The notes: generated by a model from the letters alone, not told the origin. Shown: positions 45,126-53,881, numbered from the stretch's first letter. The stretch is DNA of 64,000 bases from Ilumatobacter coccineus YM16-304 (GCF_000348785.1 NC_020520.1:4464001-4528000); one strand, 5' to 3'. Numbers and translations: made by a program.

Positions 45126-45839
45126 CTACTGCAACGTGTGGATCAGGCCGTACTCGACGATGCCGGGGCAGTGGTACTCGAGCGCATGGAACACGCGGCG
45201 ATCTCGACGGTCGACGCCGAGGTTCTCGATCCGCAGGACCGCGTCACCGTCGGAGCGTTGCAACAACTCGGCCGTCTCGGCGTCGAGCACCGCGGCGGCC
45301 GGCCAGGTGAACATCCAGTCGGCGGTGCCGCGACCGATCGACTCCGCCAGCACCGTCATCGCGTCGGCGGCACGGGCCGTGGCCTCGTCGTCGGACACGT
45401 TCGGAGCGAGCGGCACCTGGTCGACCGCGACCACGGCCACCGCGTCGTCGGCCCACCAGCGCTTGGTCGTGCGGAGCAGTCGGATCGGCTCGGTGGTGGC
45501 GAAGCGCGGCACGTCGTCTGGGTCGACGACGAGCACGTCGGCGCGCATCACTTCGACACGCGACTCGTAGCCGGCGGCGGCGAGTCGGTCGGCGAAGTCG
45601 GCCGCCTTGTCGAGCCGCGTCGGCACCTCGAGCGCCGCCGGGTTCGGGTACGTGCCCGATCCGTGACGCCGCACGATCAGTCCGTCCTCCTCCATGCGGA
45701 TGAGGACTTCACGCACCGCCGGACGGCTGGCCCCTGCCTGCTCGGCGAGTTCGGCCTCCGACGGCATGCCGAGTCCCGACGCCAACGCGCCGCGCCAGAG
45801 CCGCAGGACGGCGGACGTGATGTCGCGATTGTCTTTCAT
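45126..45839 (-). CDS. GntR-family regulator with UTRA domain
   Basis: 237 residues. Winged helix (LASGLGMPSEAELAEQAGASRPAVREVLIRMEEDGLI split over residues 20-55), then a UTRA ligand domain (about 75-235) with RLDKAADFADRL and RVFHALEYHCPG. UTRA regulators sense small polar molecules and usually repress uptake and catabolic genes. It overlaps the AMP-binding-like gene as ATGA and precedes the importer genes by 107 bases, so it is the likely substrate-sensing switch of this cluster. Confidence 0.9.
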   Translation of the reverse strand: MKDNRDITSAVLRLWRGALASGLGMPSEAELAEQAGASRPAVREVLIRMEEDGLIVRRHGSGTYPNPAALEVPTRLDKAADFADRLAAAGYESRVEVMRADVLVVDPDDVPRFATTEPIRLLRTTKRWWADDAVAVVAVDQVPLAPNVSDDEATARAADAMTVLAESIGRGTADWMFTWPAAAVLDAETAELLQRSDGDAVLRIENLGVDRRDRRVFHALEYHCPGIVEYGLIHTLQ

Positions 45840-46747
45840 GCGTCGTACACCTCGAGGTCGAAACGTTCCTGCAGAAGTCCGAGCATGGCAGCTGCGTCGA
45901 CGTCCGCCGCGACCACCGCACGCAGAGCCGCTGGCGTTCGCCCTCGCGCCGACGACTCGTCGAACAGATCGCGACAGTGCATCACATCGGCGCAGAGCAC
46001 GGTGGTGCCGTGCCGGTCCATTGCTTCCCACGCCGATTCGCGGTCCCACGTCTTGAGCATTCCGGCCGTCGCCCCCACCGAGAACGCGGCGAGCACGCTC
46101 GCTTCGAGATGGAAGCGAGTCGCCAGCGGAACCGCGCACAGCGTCACGTCGTCGACGGTCAACCCGACGCGCTCGACGAAGCGCTCGGCCCCATCGACGA
46201 GATCTCGATGACGAACCGCGACGGGCGCATCGTCGGGGCCGAACGTGACGATGGCCGTCGCCTCGCCGTCGACCGAGATCGATCCGTCGGCCGAGCGCGG
46301 CGTGGCGGTCGCCAGCGCCTCGAGCCAACCGACGTTGCCGGCCTGCGGACCGTCCATCCCGGCGTAGGCGCGGACGGTCGGGAGCTGGTCGATCGCCGGC
46401 CGGACGTCGTCGAAGTGATCGTTGGTGTAGATGATCGCGTCGGGAGCGACACTCGACATCTGCGCTCCGAACGACTGCTTCGCAGCGAGGTCGACGAGCG
46501 CGGCCGCGGCGCCGAGCGACCACGAGCCGAGCATCGCCACCACGTAGTCGAGACCAGGGTGAGCGAAGACGCCGACGTGTCCGCCGGGGGCGACGCCGAA
46601 CGCGTCGAGTGTCGAAGCGGCCCGCGCCATCGCGTCGCTCGCCGCTGCGTAGGTGAGCGTGCGATCGCGATCGACCCAGTGCAGTGCCGTTCGATCGGCG
46701 TGCGCGAGGGTCGACGACGAGAGGAGCTCGTGTGCGGTGGAGGTCAT
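45836..46747 (-). CDS. Truncated, degenerate AMP-binding (acyl-CoA synthetase-like) protein
   Basis: 303 residues. The first 300 residues follow the acyl-adenylate synthetase fold (TLTYAAASDAMARAASTLDA, GVFAHPGLDYVVAMLGSWSL), but the AMP-binding P-loop YTSGTTGxPKG is replaced by VTFGPDDAPVAV. The later TYGxTE motif and the whole C-terminal subdomain are missing. It ends in-frame at a proper stop overlapping the GntR start and begins 4 bases after the full-length synthetase gene, so it looks kept rather than broken. It may be a pseudoenzyme that binds a ligand or partners the synthetase. Confidence 0.8.
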   Translation of the reverse strand: MTSTAHELLSSSTLAHADRTALHWVDRDRTLTYAAASDAMARAASTLDAFGVAPGGHVGVFAHPGLDYVVAMLGSWSLGAAAALVDLAAKQSFGAQMSSVAPDAIIYTNDHFDDVRPAIDQLPTVRAYAGMDGPQAGNVGWLEALATATPRSADGSISVDGEATAIVTFGPDDAPVAVRHRDLVDGAERFVERVGLTVDDVTLCAVPLATRFHLEASVLAAFSVGATAGMLKTWDRESAWEAMDRHGTTVLCADVMHCRDLFDESSARGRTPAALRAVVAADVDAAAMLGLLQERFDLEVYDA

Positions 46748-46751
46748 CGGT

Positions 46752-48194
46752 TCACTCGCTCACGCTGGCGGCCATGCGCAGGCGGTCGGCCTTGCCGCTG
46801 AACGTTCGGGGCATCTCGTCGAGCTGCGTCATCGAGGCCGGAAGCAGTGCCGGGGCGACGAGCTCGGCGGCGTGCGCCAGCAGGGCATCGGGGTCGAGCG
46901 GCTCGCCGTCGAGCGTCTGGAAGAACCCGGCCAGCCGACCGTCGTCGGTCTCGACGACGGCAGCGTGGAGCACCGCGGGATGTTCGTACAGCGCATCTTC
47001 GAGCTCGCGGAGGAACCCGCCGCGCTCGACGGCCGCCTCGGTCTCACGCGTGCGACCGAGGACCTTGAGGAAGCCGTCGGCGTCGCTCACCGCGACGTCG
47101 CCGGTGTGGAGCACGCCACCGGCGGTCGCCTCGTCGAACTTGCCCGGCTTGTTCCGGTACGAGTCGAAGTAGCCGTGCGTCACCATGACCTCGCCGATCT
47201 CACCGGCCGGGAGTTCGGCATGGTCACGACCACCGACGTACGCCACGCGGTCGGGCAACGGGCGGCCGACGTATCCGGCGAGCGCTCGGTCGCCGTCACT
47301 CGGGCTGCCCATCGCCATGAACCCGCCCATCTCGCTCTGCCCGTAGGTCTCCATGAGCGCGATGCCCATCCGGTCGCGGTAGTCACGCTTGATCCGAGGC
47401 GCGAGCGGTGAGCCTCCCGACATCGCGATGCGGAACGAACTGTCCTCGGCACCGGGAGCGTTGACGATGTCGGCCAGCGTCAGTGGGTAGCCGACCATGA
47501 CCGTGGCATTGGAGGTACGCGCGACCTCCCACATCTCGTCGACCGGACGGCCGGCGACCAAGGCCACCGCAGCACCGGCGTGGATCGCCGGCATCAGCGC
47601 CGCGACCAGTTGGAAGCTGCTCGCGATCGGCGTGGTGGCGAGCAGCACGTCGTCGCTCGTCAGCCCGAGTCGTTCGCCGATGCACGCCGTTGCCAGGGTG
47701 ACAGGACCCGACCGGAGCACGGCGCCCTTCGGCGCACCGGTCGTACCCGACGTGTACGACAGGTACAGCGGCGCGTCGTCGTCGTGACAGTCGATCGGCG
47801 CCTCGTCGGCCCGACCGAGCTCGCCGAGGGCGATGACCGATGCGGCTCCAGCGGCGCGGAGGTCGTCGTGGCGGGCGGGAACGGCGACGACGACCTTCGC
47901 GTCGATGTCGTCGATGAAATACGGCAGCGCATCGGGACCCAGTTGCGGGTCGAGCAGCGCGGGCAGTGCTCCCGCTTTCCACGTGCCGATGATGGCCAAC
48001 CAGAGTCCGACCTGATCGGGCGCACAGAGACCGACACGATCCCCTCGCTCGATGCCGCGCGCCTGTAGATCGGCCGCGATCGCGTCGGTCATGCGGTCGG
48101 CCTGGGCGTAGTTCAGGCAGGTCTCACTGTCGATCAGGAACGTGCGCGCGCCGTGGCGTCGGGCGGTTCTCCGGAAGGTCCACACGATGTTCAT
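46752..48194 (-). CDS. Acyl-CoA synthetase (AMP-forming)
   Basis: 480 residues from ATG 48194. The P-loop is LYLSYTSGTTGAPKGAVL, the adenine motif METYGQSEMGGF, the hinge Asp VLHTGDVAVSDADGFLKVLGRT and the C-terminal PRTFSGKADRLR, which ends in an Arg where most members have the catalytic Lys near the end (GKAD/GKxxR region). It activates a carboxylic acid to its CoA thioester through an acyl-AMP. It is the first gene of the 48-39 kb minus-strand run. Substrate unknown; it is probably an acid formed from the imported compound. Confidence 0.9.
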   Translation of the reverse strand: MNIVWTFRRTARRHGARTFLIDSETCLNYAQADRMTDAIAADLQARGIERGDRVGLCAPDQVGLWLAIIGTWKAGALPALLDPQLGPDALPYFIDDIDAKVVVAVPARHDDLRAAGAASVIALGELGRADEAPIDCHDDDAPLYLSYTSGTTGAPKGAVLRSGPVTLATACIGERLGLTSDDVLLATTPIASSFQLVAALMPAIHAGAAVALVAGRPVDEMWEVARTSNATVMVGYPLTLADIVNAPGAEDSSFRIAMSGGSPLAPRIKRDYRDRMGIALMETYGQSEMGGFMAMGSPSDGDRALAGYVGRPLPDRVAYVGGRDHAELPAGEIGEVMVTHGYFDSYRNKPGKFDEATAGGVLHTGDVAVSDADGFLKVLGRTRETEAAVERGGFLRELEDALYEHPAVLHAAVVETDDGRLAGFFQTLDGEPLDPDALLAHAAELVAPALLPASMTQLDEMPRTFSGKADRLRMAASVSE

Positions 48195-48544
48195 GGGCGG
48201 GCAAGCTAGCCCACGGTCCGTAACAATGCAGTCTGACGACTTGCTGGTAATCCAGCGTTCATCGTGGCAAGATCTCGGAGGTGGACGCCGTTGCAGCCTC
48301 GGAACCTCAGTGTTTGCAGGCACAACGTCGCCTTCGGACCGCATCCGGCACACGGCCGACGTCGACTGTGAACGCCATGTGAACACGTGCGCGAATATGA
48401 CGAAAGCGACCATCGAGCGATGTATCGATGTCACCGGACCGAACGCCAGGTCGCAACATCCGGCACCGACGTCACGCCCACGACAACTCACGACATTCCT
48501 CCCCCGAGAACCACAGACAACCGAAGAGAAAGCCGAGATCAGCC
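48195..48544. other. Divergent intergenic region, no riboswitch seen
   Basis: 350 bases between the acyl-CoA synthetase and riboflavin synthase genes. I see no FMN-riboswitch consensus, no strong palindrome and no convincing small gene. CGAAGAGAAAGCCGAG before 48545 may serve as a weak ribosome site. Confidence 0.5.
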
Positions 48545-49183
48545 ATGTTCACCGGAATCGTTCAAGACCAGTGCGAGGTCATCGAGAAGGAGATCGTCGA
48601 CGGCGTCTGCCGCATGACGGTCGACCTCGGCGACCATGCCGAGGGCTTGCAGTTGGGCGCTTCCGTCGCCAACAACGGCGCGTGCCTCACCGCCGCGAAG
48701 ATCGACGGCGGCATCGTGCGCTTCGACGTGATCGGCGAGACGCTCAGTCTCACCAACCTCGCCGACGTCGAGGTCGGCGACCGCGTCAACATCGAACGGT
48801 CACTCAAGTTCGGTGACGAGCTCGGCGGACACATCCTGTCGGGCCACGTGTCGGGCACGGCCATCGTGTCGGAGATCGAGGTCGACGGCGACAACCGAAC
48901 CATGTGGTTCGACGTCGAACCCGAACACATGCGCAACCTGCTGTGGAAGGGGTGGATCTCGCTCGACGGCGCGAGCCTCACGATCTCGCGCGTCGACCGC
49001 GACGCCAACCGGATCGCCGTCAGCCTGATCCCCGAGACGCTCGAGCGCACCACCCTCGGTCGCGCCGAGCCCGGCACACGGATCAACATCGAGGTCGACG
49101 CACAGACCCAGACGATCATGCACGCCGTGCAGGAGCTGTTCCGCGACGAGTCGCTGCGCGCGCAGGTGCTCGGCCAGGCGTGA
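48545..49183 (+). CDS. ribE: Riboflavin synthase alpha subunit
   Basis: 212 residues, normal length. Starts MFTGIVQDQCEV, the hallmark N-terminus. Two lumazine-binding repeats: GASVANNGACLTAAKIDGG with VNIERSLKFGDELGGHILSG, and WISLDGASLTISRVD with TRINIEVDA. It dismutates two 6,7-dimethyl-8-ribityllumazine molecules to riboflavin. It stands apart from other rib genes and is followed 4 bases later by an SDR gene, so flavin supply may be linked to the flavoenzyme-rich neighbourhood. Confidence 0.97.
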   Translation: MFTGIVQDQCEVIEKEIVDGVCRMTVDLGDHAEGLQLGASVANNGACLTAAKIDGGIVRFDVIGETLSLTNLADVEVGDRVNIERSLKFGDELGGHILSGHVSGTAIVSEIEVDGDNRTMWFDVEPEHMRNLLWKGWISLDGASLTISRVDRDANRIAVSLIPETLERTTLGRAEPGTRINIEVDAQTQTIMHAVQELFRDESLRAQVLGQA

Positions 49184-49187
49184 CGGC

Positions 49188-49919
49188 GTGACCACCACGC
49201 TCGCAGGCCGCCGCGCCCTCGTCACCGGCGCGGCGAAGGGAATCGGACGGTCGGTCGCCGAGCACCTCGCCACGATCGACATGCGCCTCGTGTTGCTCGA
49301 CGTCGACCCCGGCGTCACCGAGGTGGCCGACCGACTCGGAGCCACCTCGATCGTCGCCGACCTCACCGCGTCCGACGACGTGCGCGGGCAGTTGGCCGCG
49401 CTGGCCGACGACGAGGCGTTCTGGCTCCTGGTCAACAACGCCGGCGTCTTCTTCCGCTCGTCGATTCTCGACATGGAGATCGACGACTGGGATCGCGTGC
49501 AACAGATCAACGTCCGTTCGATGGTCACCACGATGCAGGCGGTCGTGCCGGCGATGATCGCCGCGGGCGGTGGTCGCGTCGTCAACATGGCCTCGATGGC
49601 GGCCAAGCTCGGCACGCCCGGTGAGGCCGCGTACGCCGCGTCGAAGTCTGCGGTCGTCGCGCTCAGCCGGATCGCTTCGATGGAGTTCGGCGAGCACGAC
49701 ATCACCGTCAACTCGATCTGCCCGGGCTACGTGCTCACCGAGATGGGTGCCGACACGCGGAGTCCGCAGGACGTCGCAGCATGGACGGCGAAGAGTCCAC
49801 TCGGCCGGCTCGCGAGCGAGGGCGACGTGGCGTCGCTGATCGCCCACCTCGCGTCGGACGGGGCCGGGTACCTCACCGGTCAGGCGCTCAACGTCACCGG
49901 CGGGATGTGCACCTGGTGA
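49188..49919 (+). CDS. Short-chain dehydrogenase/reductase (SDR)
   Basis: 243 residues from GTG 49188. Nucleotide motif TGAAKGIGRS, LVNNAGVFFRSS, the catalytic Ser in VVNMASMAAK with YAASKSAVVAL giving Tyr and Lys, and the C-terminal GxxLNVTGGMCTW typical of classical SDRs of the FabG-like group. An Asp after beta-strand 2 (LLDVD) favours NAD. It follows ribE by 4 bases. Alcohol/ketone substrate unknown. Confidence 0.94.
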   Translation: MTTTLAGRRALVTGAAKGIGRSVAEHLATIDMRLVLLDVDPGVTEVADRLGATSIVADLTASDDVRGQLAALADDEAFWLLVNNAGVFFRSSILDMEIDDWDRVQQINVRSMVTTMQAVVPAMIAAGGGRVVNMASMAAKLGTPGEAAYAASKSAVVALSRIASMEFGEHDITVNSICPGYVLTEMGADTRSPQDVAAWTAKSPLGRLASEGDVASLIAHLASDGAGYLTGQALNVTGGMCTW

Positions 49920-49938
49920 ACGCCGGCTGACATCGGCA

Positions 49939-50838
49939 CTACGGCGTCGTGGTCGCGGCATCCTCGCCGCGAACGTCGAACGACACCGAGACGGTGCCGA
50001 GCCCGGTCATCTCGGCGACGAAGTGTTCACCGCCGGCTACAACCACCATCGGCCCGAGCGCACCCGACAACACGACCTCGCCGGAGCGGAGCGGCCGACC
50101 GAGTTCGCGGGCGGTCTGCGCCAACCAGACCAGCGCGTTGAGCGGATCGCCGAGACACGCGTCGCCACGCCCCGACGACACCACCTCGCCGTCGCGCCGG
50201 ACCTCCATCTCCACCTCGGCGGGTTCGACCTCGTCGAGCGTCCGCCCCGTCTCGCTCAACACGAACAACCCACTCGATCCGTTGTCGGCGATGGTGTCGC
50301 CGATCGTGATGTCCCACGTGGCGATCCGACTGTCGACGATCTCGAACGCAGCCCGACATTCGCGCACGGCGGCGCGCACGCGAGCGACGTCGAGTTCACC
50401 GTCGACGAGGTCGTCGCCGAGCACGAAGGCCACCTCGGCTTCGACCATGGGTTGGATCAGTTCGTCGAGTGACACGGTGGCGCCGTCGGGCCGCGACATG
50501 TCGTCGAACAGGACGCCGATGTCGGGTTCGTCGACGCCGAACTGATCGCGCGCCGCCTGCGACGTGAGCCCGATCTTGCGACCGACGATGGTCGCACCGT
50601 CTCGGATCCGGAGCTGCGTCGCGCGCTCTTGAACCTCGTACGCGTTCGACGCGTCGGAGCCGATCAGATCGCGGACCGGAGCGCACGGCACGCCGGAGGC
50701 CGCGGCAGCGGCCAGACGCCCGACGGCTCGATCGACCACGTCGCCGCCGCCATCCTCGTCGGCGCCGCCAGCGCCGTCGAGGGGTCGGCAGTTGCCGTCG
50801 AGGGGTCGGGAGTTGCCGTCGGAACCGGGGGTGCTCAT
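49939..50838 (-). CDS. 2-keto-4-pentenoate hydratase-type enzyme (FAH superfamily)
   Basis: 299 residues. IVGRKIGLTSQAARDQFGVD, the metal-ligand Glu pair in PMVEAEVAFVLGDDL, AFEIVDSRIATWDI and LGDPLNALVWLAQTARELG match MhpD/XylJ-type hydratases of meta-cleavage pathways. An extra 30-residue N-terminal segment holds the repeat RPLDGNxRPLDGA, encoded by a duplicated 22-23-base DNA unit (GTCGAGGGGTCGGCAGTTGC). It converges on the SDR gene. It probably hydrates a 2-oxo-pent-4-enoate-like product of aromatic ring cleavage; no ring-cleavage dioxygenase is in the window. Confidence 0.92.
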   Translation of the reverse strand: MSTPGSDGNSRPLDGNCRPLDGAGGADEDGGGDVVDRAVGRLAAAAASGVPCAPVRDLIGSDASNAYEVQERATQLRIRDGATIVGRKIGLTSQAARDQFGVDEPDIGVLFDDMSRPDGATVSLDELIQPMVEAEVAFVLGDDLVDGELDVARVRAAVRECRAAFEIVDSRIATWDITIGDTIADNGSSGLFVLSETGRTLDEVEPAEVEMEVRRDGEVVSSGRGDACLGDPLNALVWLAQTARELGRPLRSGEVVLSGALGPMVVVAGGEHFVAEMTGLGTVSVSFDVRGEDAATTTP

Positions 50839-50926
50839 CGCCCGATCATGCCAGCCCAGCTCGCCCCCGAACGCACCGCGGCTCGGGCGCGAACGGTTGC
50901 GCTCACGGGCCGAGCCAGAAAATCAG

Positions 50927-50972
50927 TTGACTTCGTACATTGTACGACTACAGTGTCTCGTACAAAGTACGA
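50927..50972 (+). promoter_or_regulatory. Promoter with twin TCGTAC palindromic operators
   Basis: TTGACT (50927-50932) and TACAGT (50949-50954) form a -35/-10 pair with a 16-base spacer. TCGTACATTGTACGA (50933-50947), a perfect 7-1-7 inverted repeat, fills the spacer, and TCGTACAAAGTACGA (50958-50972, 6-3-6) follows, 25 bases on. Binding would block polymerase. No regulator gene is next door, so the repressor acts from elsewhere. Confidence 0.75.
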
Positions 50973-50992
50973 ATCGAAACTCGGAGACACCC

Positions 50993-52042
50993 ATGCAGAC
51001 CATCAACCGCACACAGAGCAGCCCCACGACACTCTCGGGCACGCGCATGCGTGCCGTCGTCCAACACCGCTACGGCGGTACCGACGTGCTCGAACTCGCC
51101 GAGATCGATCGGCCCACGATCGGCGCCGACGAGGTGCTCGTCGAGGTCGTCGCCGCCGCCGTCGACCGCGGCACCGAACACCTGATGACCGGCCGTCCGT
51201 GGCTGATCCGCCTCGTCGGCTACGGGTTCCGTCGCCCGAAGCAGCCGGTCGTCGGTCTCGACGTCGCCGGCATCGTCCGCGCCGTCGGCGACGACGTGAC
51301 CCGCTTCGAGGTCGGCGACGAGGTGTTCGGCATCGCGAAGGGTTCGCTCGCCGAGTTCACCGCTGCCGCCGAGAGCAAGTTGGCGAAGAAGCCCGCCGGG
51401 CTCAGCTTCGAGCACGCAGCAGCGTCGAGCGTGTCGGGCATCGCGGCGCTCCAGGCGCTGACCGACGTCGGCCGCCTGGAGCCCGGCCAACGCGTCCTCG
51501 TCATCGGCGCGTCCGGTGGCGTCGGCAGCTTCGCGGTGCAGTTGGCGCGCGCCCTCGGCGGCATCGTCGACGGGGTCGCCGGCACCGACAACCTCGAACT
51601 CGTCGCCTCGCTCGGCGCCGAGCGGGTGTACGACCATCGGACCACCGACATCGCCGACATCGCCGAACAGGCCGATCCCTACGACCTGGTCGTCGACATC
51701 GGCGGCCGCAACCCGGTGCGCAAGCTGCGCCGCCTCCTCACCCGCTCGGGCACGCTCGTCATCGTGGGTGGCGAAGACGGCAACCGCATCACCGGCGGTG
51801 TCGGTCGGCAGATCCGCGCCACGGCGCTGTCGCCCTTCGTCCACCAACGACTCACCATGTTCATGAGCACCGAAGCGCACTCGTTCATCGAACGTCTGGC
51901 CGAGCACCTCGAGTCGGGGGCGGTCGTCCCGGCGGTCTCCAACCGCTTCCCGCTCGATCAGGCACGCGACGCGATGCGTCAGTTCGAGACCGGCACGGCG
52001 CGCGGCAAGACCGTCATCCGCGTCGCCGACGACGGCGAGTGA
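50993..52042 (+). CDS. Zinc-less MDR alcohol dehydrogenase/quinone reductase-like
   Basis: 349 residues from ATG 50993 with CGGAGACACCC upstream. GroES-like domain (GGTDVLELAEIDRPTIGADEVLVEVVAAAVD split over residues 29-60), VVGLDVAGIVRAVGDDVTRFEVGDEVFG, then a Rossmann domain with VLVIGASGGVGSFAVQLAR. The catalytic and structural zinc Cys sets of classical ADHs are absent, so it belongs to the quinone oxidoreductase/reticulon-4-interacting group, using NAD(P)H on quinones or enones. Controlled by the twin operator just upstream. Confidence 0.93.
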   Translation: MQTINRTQSSPTTLSGTRMRAVVQHRYGGTDVLELAEIDRPTIGADEVLVEVVAAAVDRGTEHLMTGRPWLIRLVGYGFRRPKQPVVGLDVAGIVRAVGDDVTRFEVGDEVFGIAKGSLAEFTAAAESKLAKKPAGLSFEHAAASSVSGIAALQALTDVGRLEPGQRVLVIGASGGVGSFAVQLARALGGIVDGVAGTDNLELVASLGAERVYDHRTTDIADIAEQADPYDLVVDIGGRNPVRKLRRLLTRSGTLVIVGGEDGNRITGGVGRQIRATALSPFVHQRLTMFMSTEAHSFIERLAEHLESGAVVPAVSNRFPLDQARDAMRQFETGTARGKTVIRVADDGE

Positions 52043-52260
52043 TGAGCACGATCGATCATCCCGCTCGGCCGTCGGGGCGACGCTCGACGCTGCGGCGCGT
52101 GCTGCCGTGGGCGTGGCTCGCGCTGTCGGCCGTGTGGGCCGCGGTCATCGTCGTCACCGACTCGTCGGCGTGGCCGCTCGCGTTGTGGATCGCCACCACG
52201 ATCGGTCCGCTCATCGCACTCGAGCGACGTGCACGCGAGGAACCCGACGCGCTCCGATGA
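52042..52260 (+). CDS. Small two-helix membrane protein
   Basis: 72 residues. The ATG overlaps the dehydrogenase stop (TGATG). Two hydrophobic segments (VLPWAWLALSAVWAAVIVVT and WPLALWIATTIGPLIAL) flank a short loop; ends are charged. No family recognised. Tight coupling suggests it works with, or anchors, the reductase. Confidence 0.7.
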   Translation: MSTIDHPARPSGRRSTLRRVLPWAWLALSAVWAAVIVVTDSSAWPLALWIATTIGPLIALERRAREEPDALR

Positions 52261-52323
52261 GCACGACGCACCGACCGCTTCATAGTGTCGGTGGCGTACT
52301 CCACGTGCGAAAGGAACGCAGCC

Positions 52324-52923
52324 ATGACGCGACTGTCGTCGATCGATCCGCAGGATTGGGATCCCGAACTCAAGGACGCGATCCATCCAGAGAACCGAAC
52401 GCCGTTGGAGAACGGGCTGATGCGCTACTTCGCGCATCGCCCCGATCTCGCCAAAGGGCTGATGTCGTTCTCGGGGAGCCTCAAACGCAACCGCACGCTG
52501 AGTCCGCGCCTCGTCGAGCTCGTCAGGTTGCGCGTCGCATTCCACAATCAGTGCCGAAGCTGCATGGCGATTCGCTACGACGACGCGCTCCAGGACGGGC
52601 TGACCGAAGACGCCGTCTGCTCGCTCGAGAAGCCCTACGAGGCACCCGATCTGAGCGAGGCCGAGAAGGCCGCCATCCGATTCGGTGAGCTGTTCGCCAC
52701 CAACCATCTCGACATCGACGACGAGCTCTTCGAGCGCCTGCACGAGCACTTCAGCGAAGGCGAGATCCTCGAACTCGCGTTCAACGCCGCGCTGTTCGTC
52801 GGCATCGGACGGCTGGGTGCGGTGCTCCACATGGTCGAGGAACTGCCCGACGCGTTCCGCTCCGACGACGTCGCTCCCGCTGCGGTGTCACCCTGGGGCA
52901 ACGAGTCGATCGTCGTCCGCTAG
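52324..52923 (+). CDS. Carboxymuconolactone decarboxylase/AhpD-like protein
   Basis: 199 residues from ATG 52324 with AAAGGAA upstream. Helical CMD domain with the redox pair in FHNQCRSCMAIRYDDAL (CxxC), as in AhpD-type peroxidases, and LELAFNAALFVGIGRL. Lone CMD proteins with CxxC usually handle peroxide or thiol redox; true gamma-carboxymuconolactone decarboxylases lack the pair. Monocistronic, between the dehydrogenase unit and the convergent siderophore genes. Confidence 0.9.
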   Translation: MTRLSSIDPQDWDPELKDAIHPENRTPLENGLMRYFAHRPDLAKGLMSFSGSLKRNRTLSPRLVELVRLRVAFHNQCRSCMAIRYDDALQDGLTEDAVCSLEKPYEAPDLSEAEKAAIRFGELFATNHLDIDDELFERLHEHFSEGEILELAFNAALFVGIGRLGAVLHMVEELPDAFRSDDVAPAAVSPWGNESIVVR

Positions 52924-52962
52924 GCCCACGACGTCAGCGAGACGTCGTCATACCGACGCGAG

Positions 52963-53880
52963 TCAGTCCTCGCGTTCTTCGAACGCGAGCGCGAACTCGT
53001 CGAGCAACTCCATCGAGTCACCCGAGGCGACCAGCTCCCGGGTCAGTTCGAGGATCTTCTCGTCGAGTTCGTCCGACGCCGTGTTCGCGCGCCAGTAGCC
53101 CGATGCTCTGATGTGCTGCGGCGGAGGACTCGTCTGCTCCAGCAGTCGGCGCACGCCGCGGGCCATTCGCGCCTCACCGGCCACCCACACGACCGCTCCC
53201 GCCGGAAGCGCGAGCGCCGCCACACCGGCGACGAGCGCCGCGCCGGGCGTCTGACCGTCGCGTCGATACCACGCGACCGGCACACCGAGTTCGATCTCGT
53301 CGGCGCTCGTGTCCACTTCGACGCCCACGTGGAACAGCGGTATCCGATCCCTCGACGATGTCTCGATGATGGCCGCGATGGCAGGCAGAGCCGACTCGTC
53401 GCCGAGCAAGACGAGCGGACCATCGGGCAAGGGAGGGAACCGACGCGGCCCGGCGAACCCGACCTCGCCACCAACCGCAGCCGAGGAGGCCCAGTCGACC
53501 AGGACACCGTCGTGCGTCATCGCGACATCGATCTCGATCGTCGCGGCGACCGGATCGTGGCGCCGAACGGTGATGGTTCGGGGAGTCGACGGTTCGACTC
53601 CGTCTGGATACGTGAGGCCGGCTTCGAGCGAGGCGGTCGGCATCACCACCGGGTGACCGGACGACGGGATGAGCACTCGGAAGCCCGGCGCCGGCCCGTC
53701 ACCGCAGTCGAGAGTCTCGAACTCCGGTGCCTGCACGACGACTCGTCGCAGGCGCGGTCCGACGTCGCTGGCAGCGACGACCCGACCGACGCCGGTGACG
53801 AACCCCGGCGGCAGCGTTCGCTCGCCCGAGCCGACCCGACCGCCGGTCGCATACCCGCCGCCACCGGCGCGCTCGGCCAT
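52963..53880 (-). CDS. Siderophore-interacting protein (FAD-dependent ferric reductase)
   Basis: 305 residues. FAD-binding barrel with PRTITVRRHDP (R-x-T/Y-T-V-R) and MTHDGVLVDWASSAAVGGEVGFAGPR split over the flavin site, then an NAD(P)H domain with LVLLGDESALPAIAAII, VVWVAGEARMARGVRRLL and the C-terminal RASGYWR signature. SIPs release iron from imported ferric siderophores by reduction. It starts 1 base after the stop of the siderophore-binding lipoprotein gene, so the two are cotranscribed. Confidence 0.94.
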   Translation of the reverse strand: MAERAGGGGYATGGRVGSGERTLPPGFVTGVGRVVAASDVGPRLRRVVVQAPEFETLDCGDGPAPGFRVLIPSSGHPVVMPTASLEAGLTYPDGVEPSTPRTITVRRHDPVAATIEIDVAMTHDGVLVDWASSAAVGGEVGFAGPRRFPPLPDGPLVLLGDESALPAIAAIIETSSRDRIPLFHVGVEVDTSADEIELGVPVAWYRRDGQTPGAALVAGVAALALPAGAVVWVAGEARMARGVRRLLEQTSPPPQHIRASGYWRANTASDELDEKILELTRELVASGDSMELLDEFALAFEERED

Positions 53881-53881
53881 G

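Noticed and set aside
48195-48544. FMN riboswitch upstream of ribE
   Set aside because: The AGGGCAGGGTGAA-type conserved core is absent.
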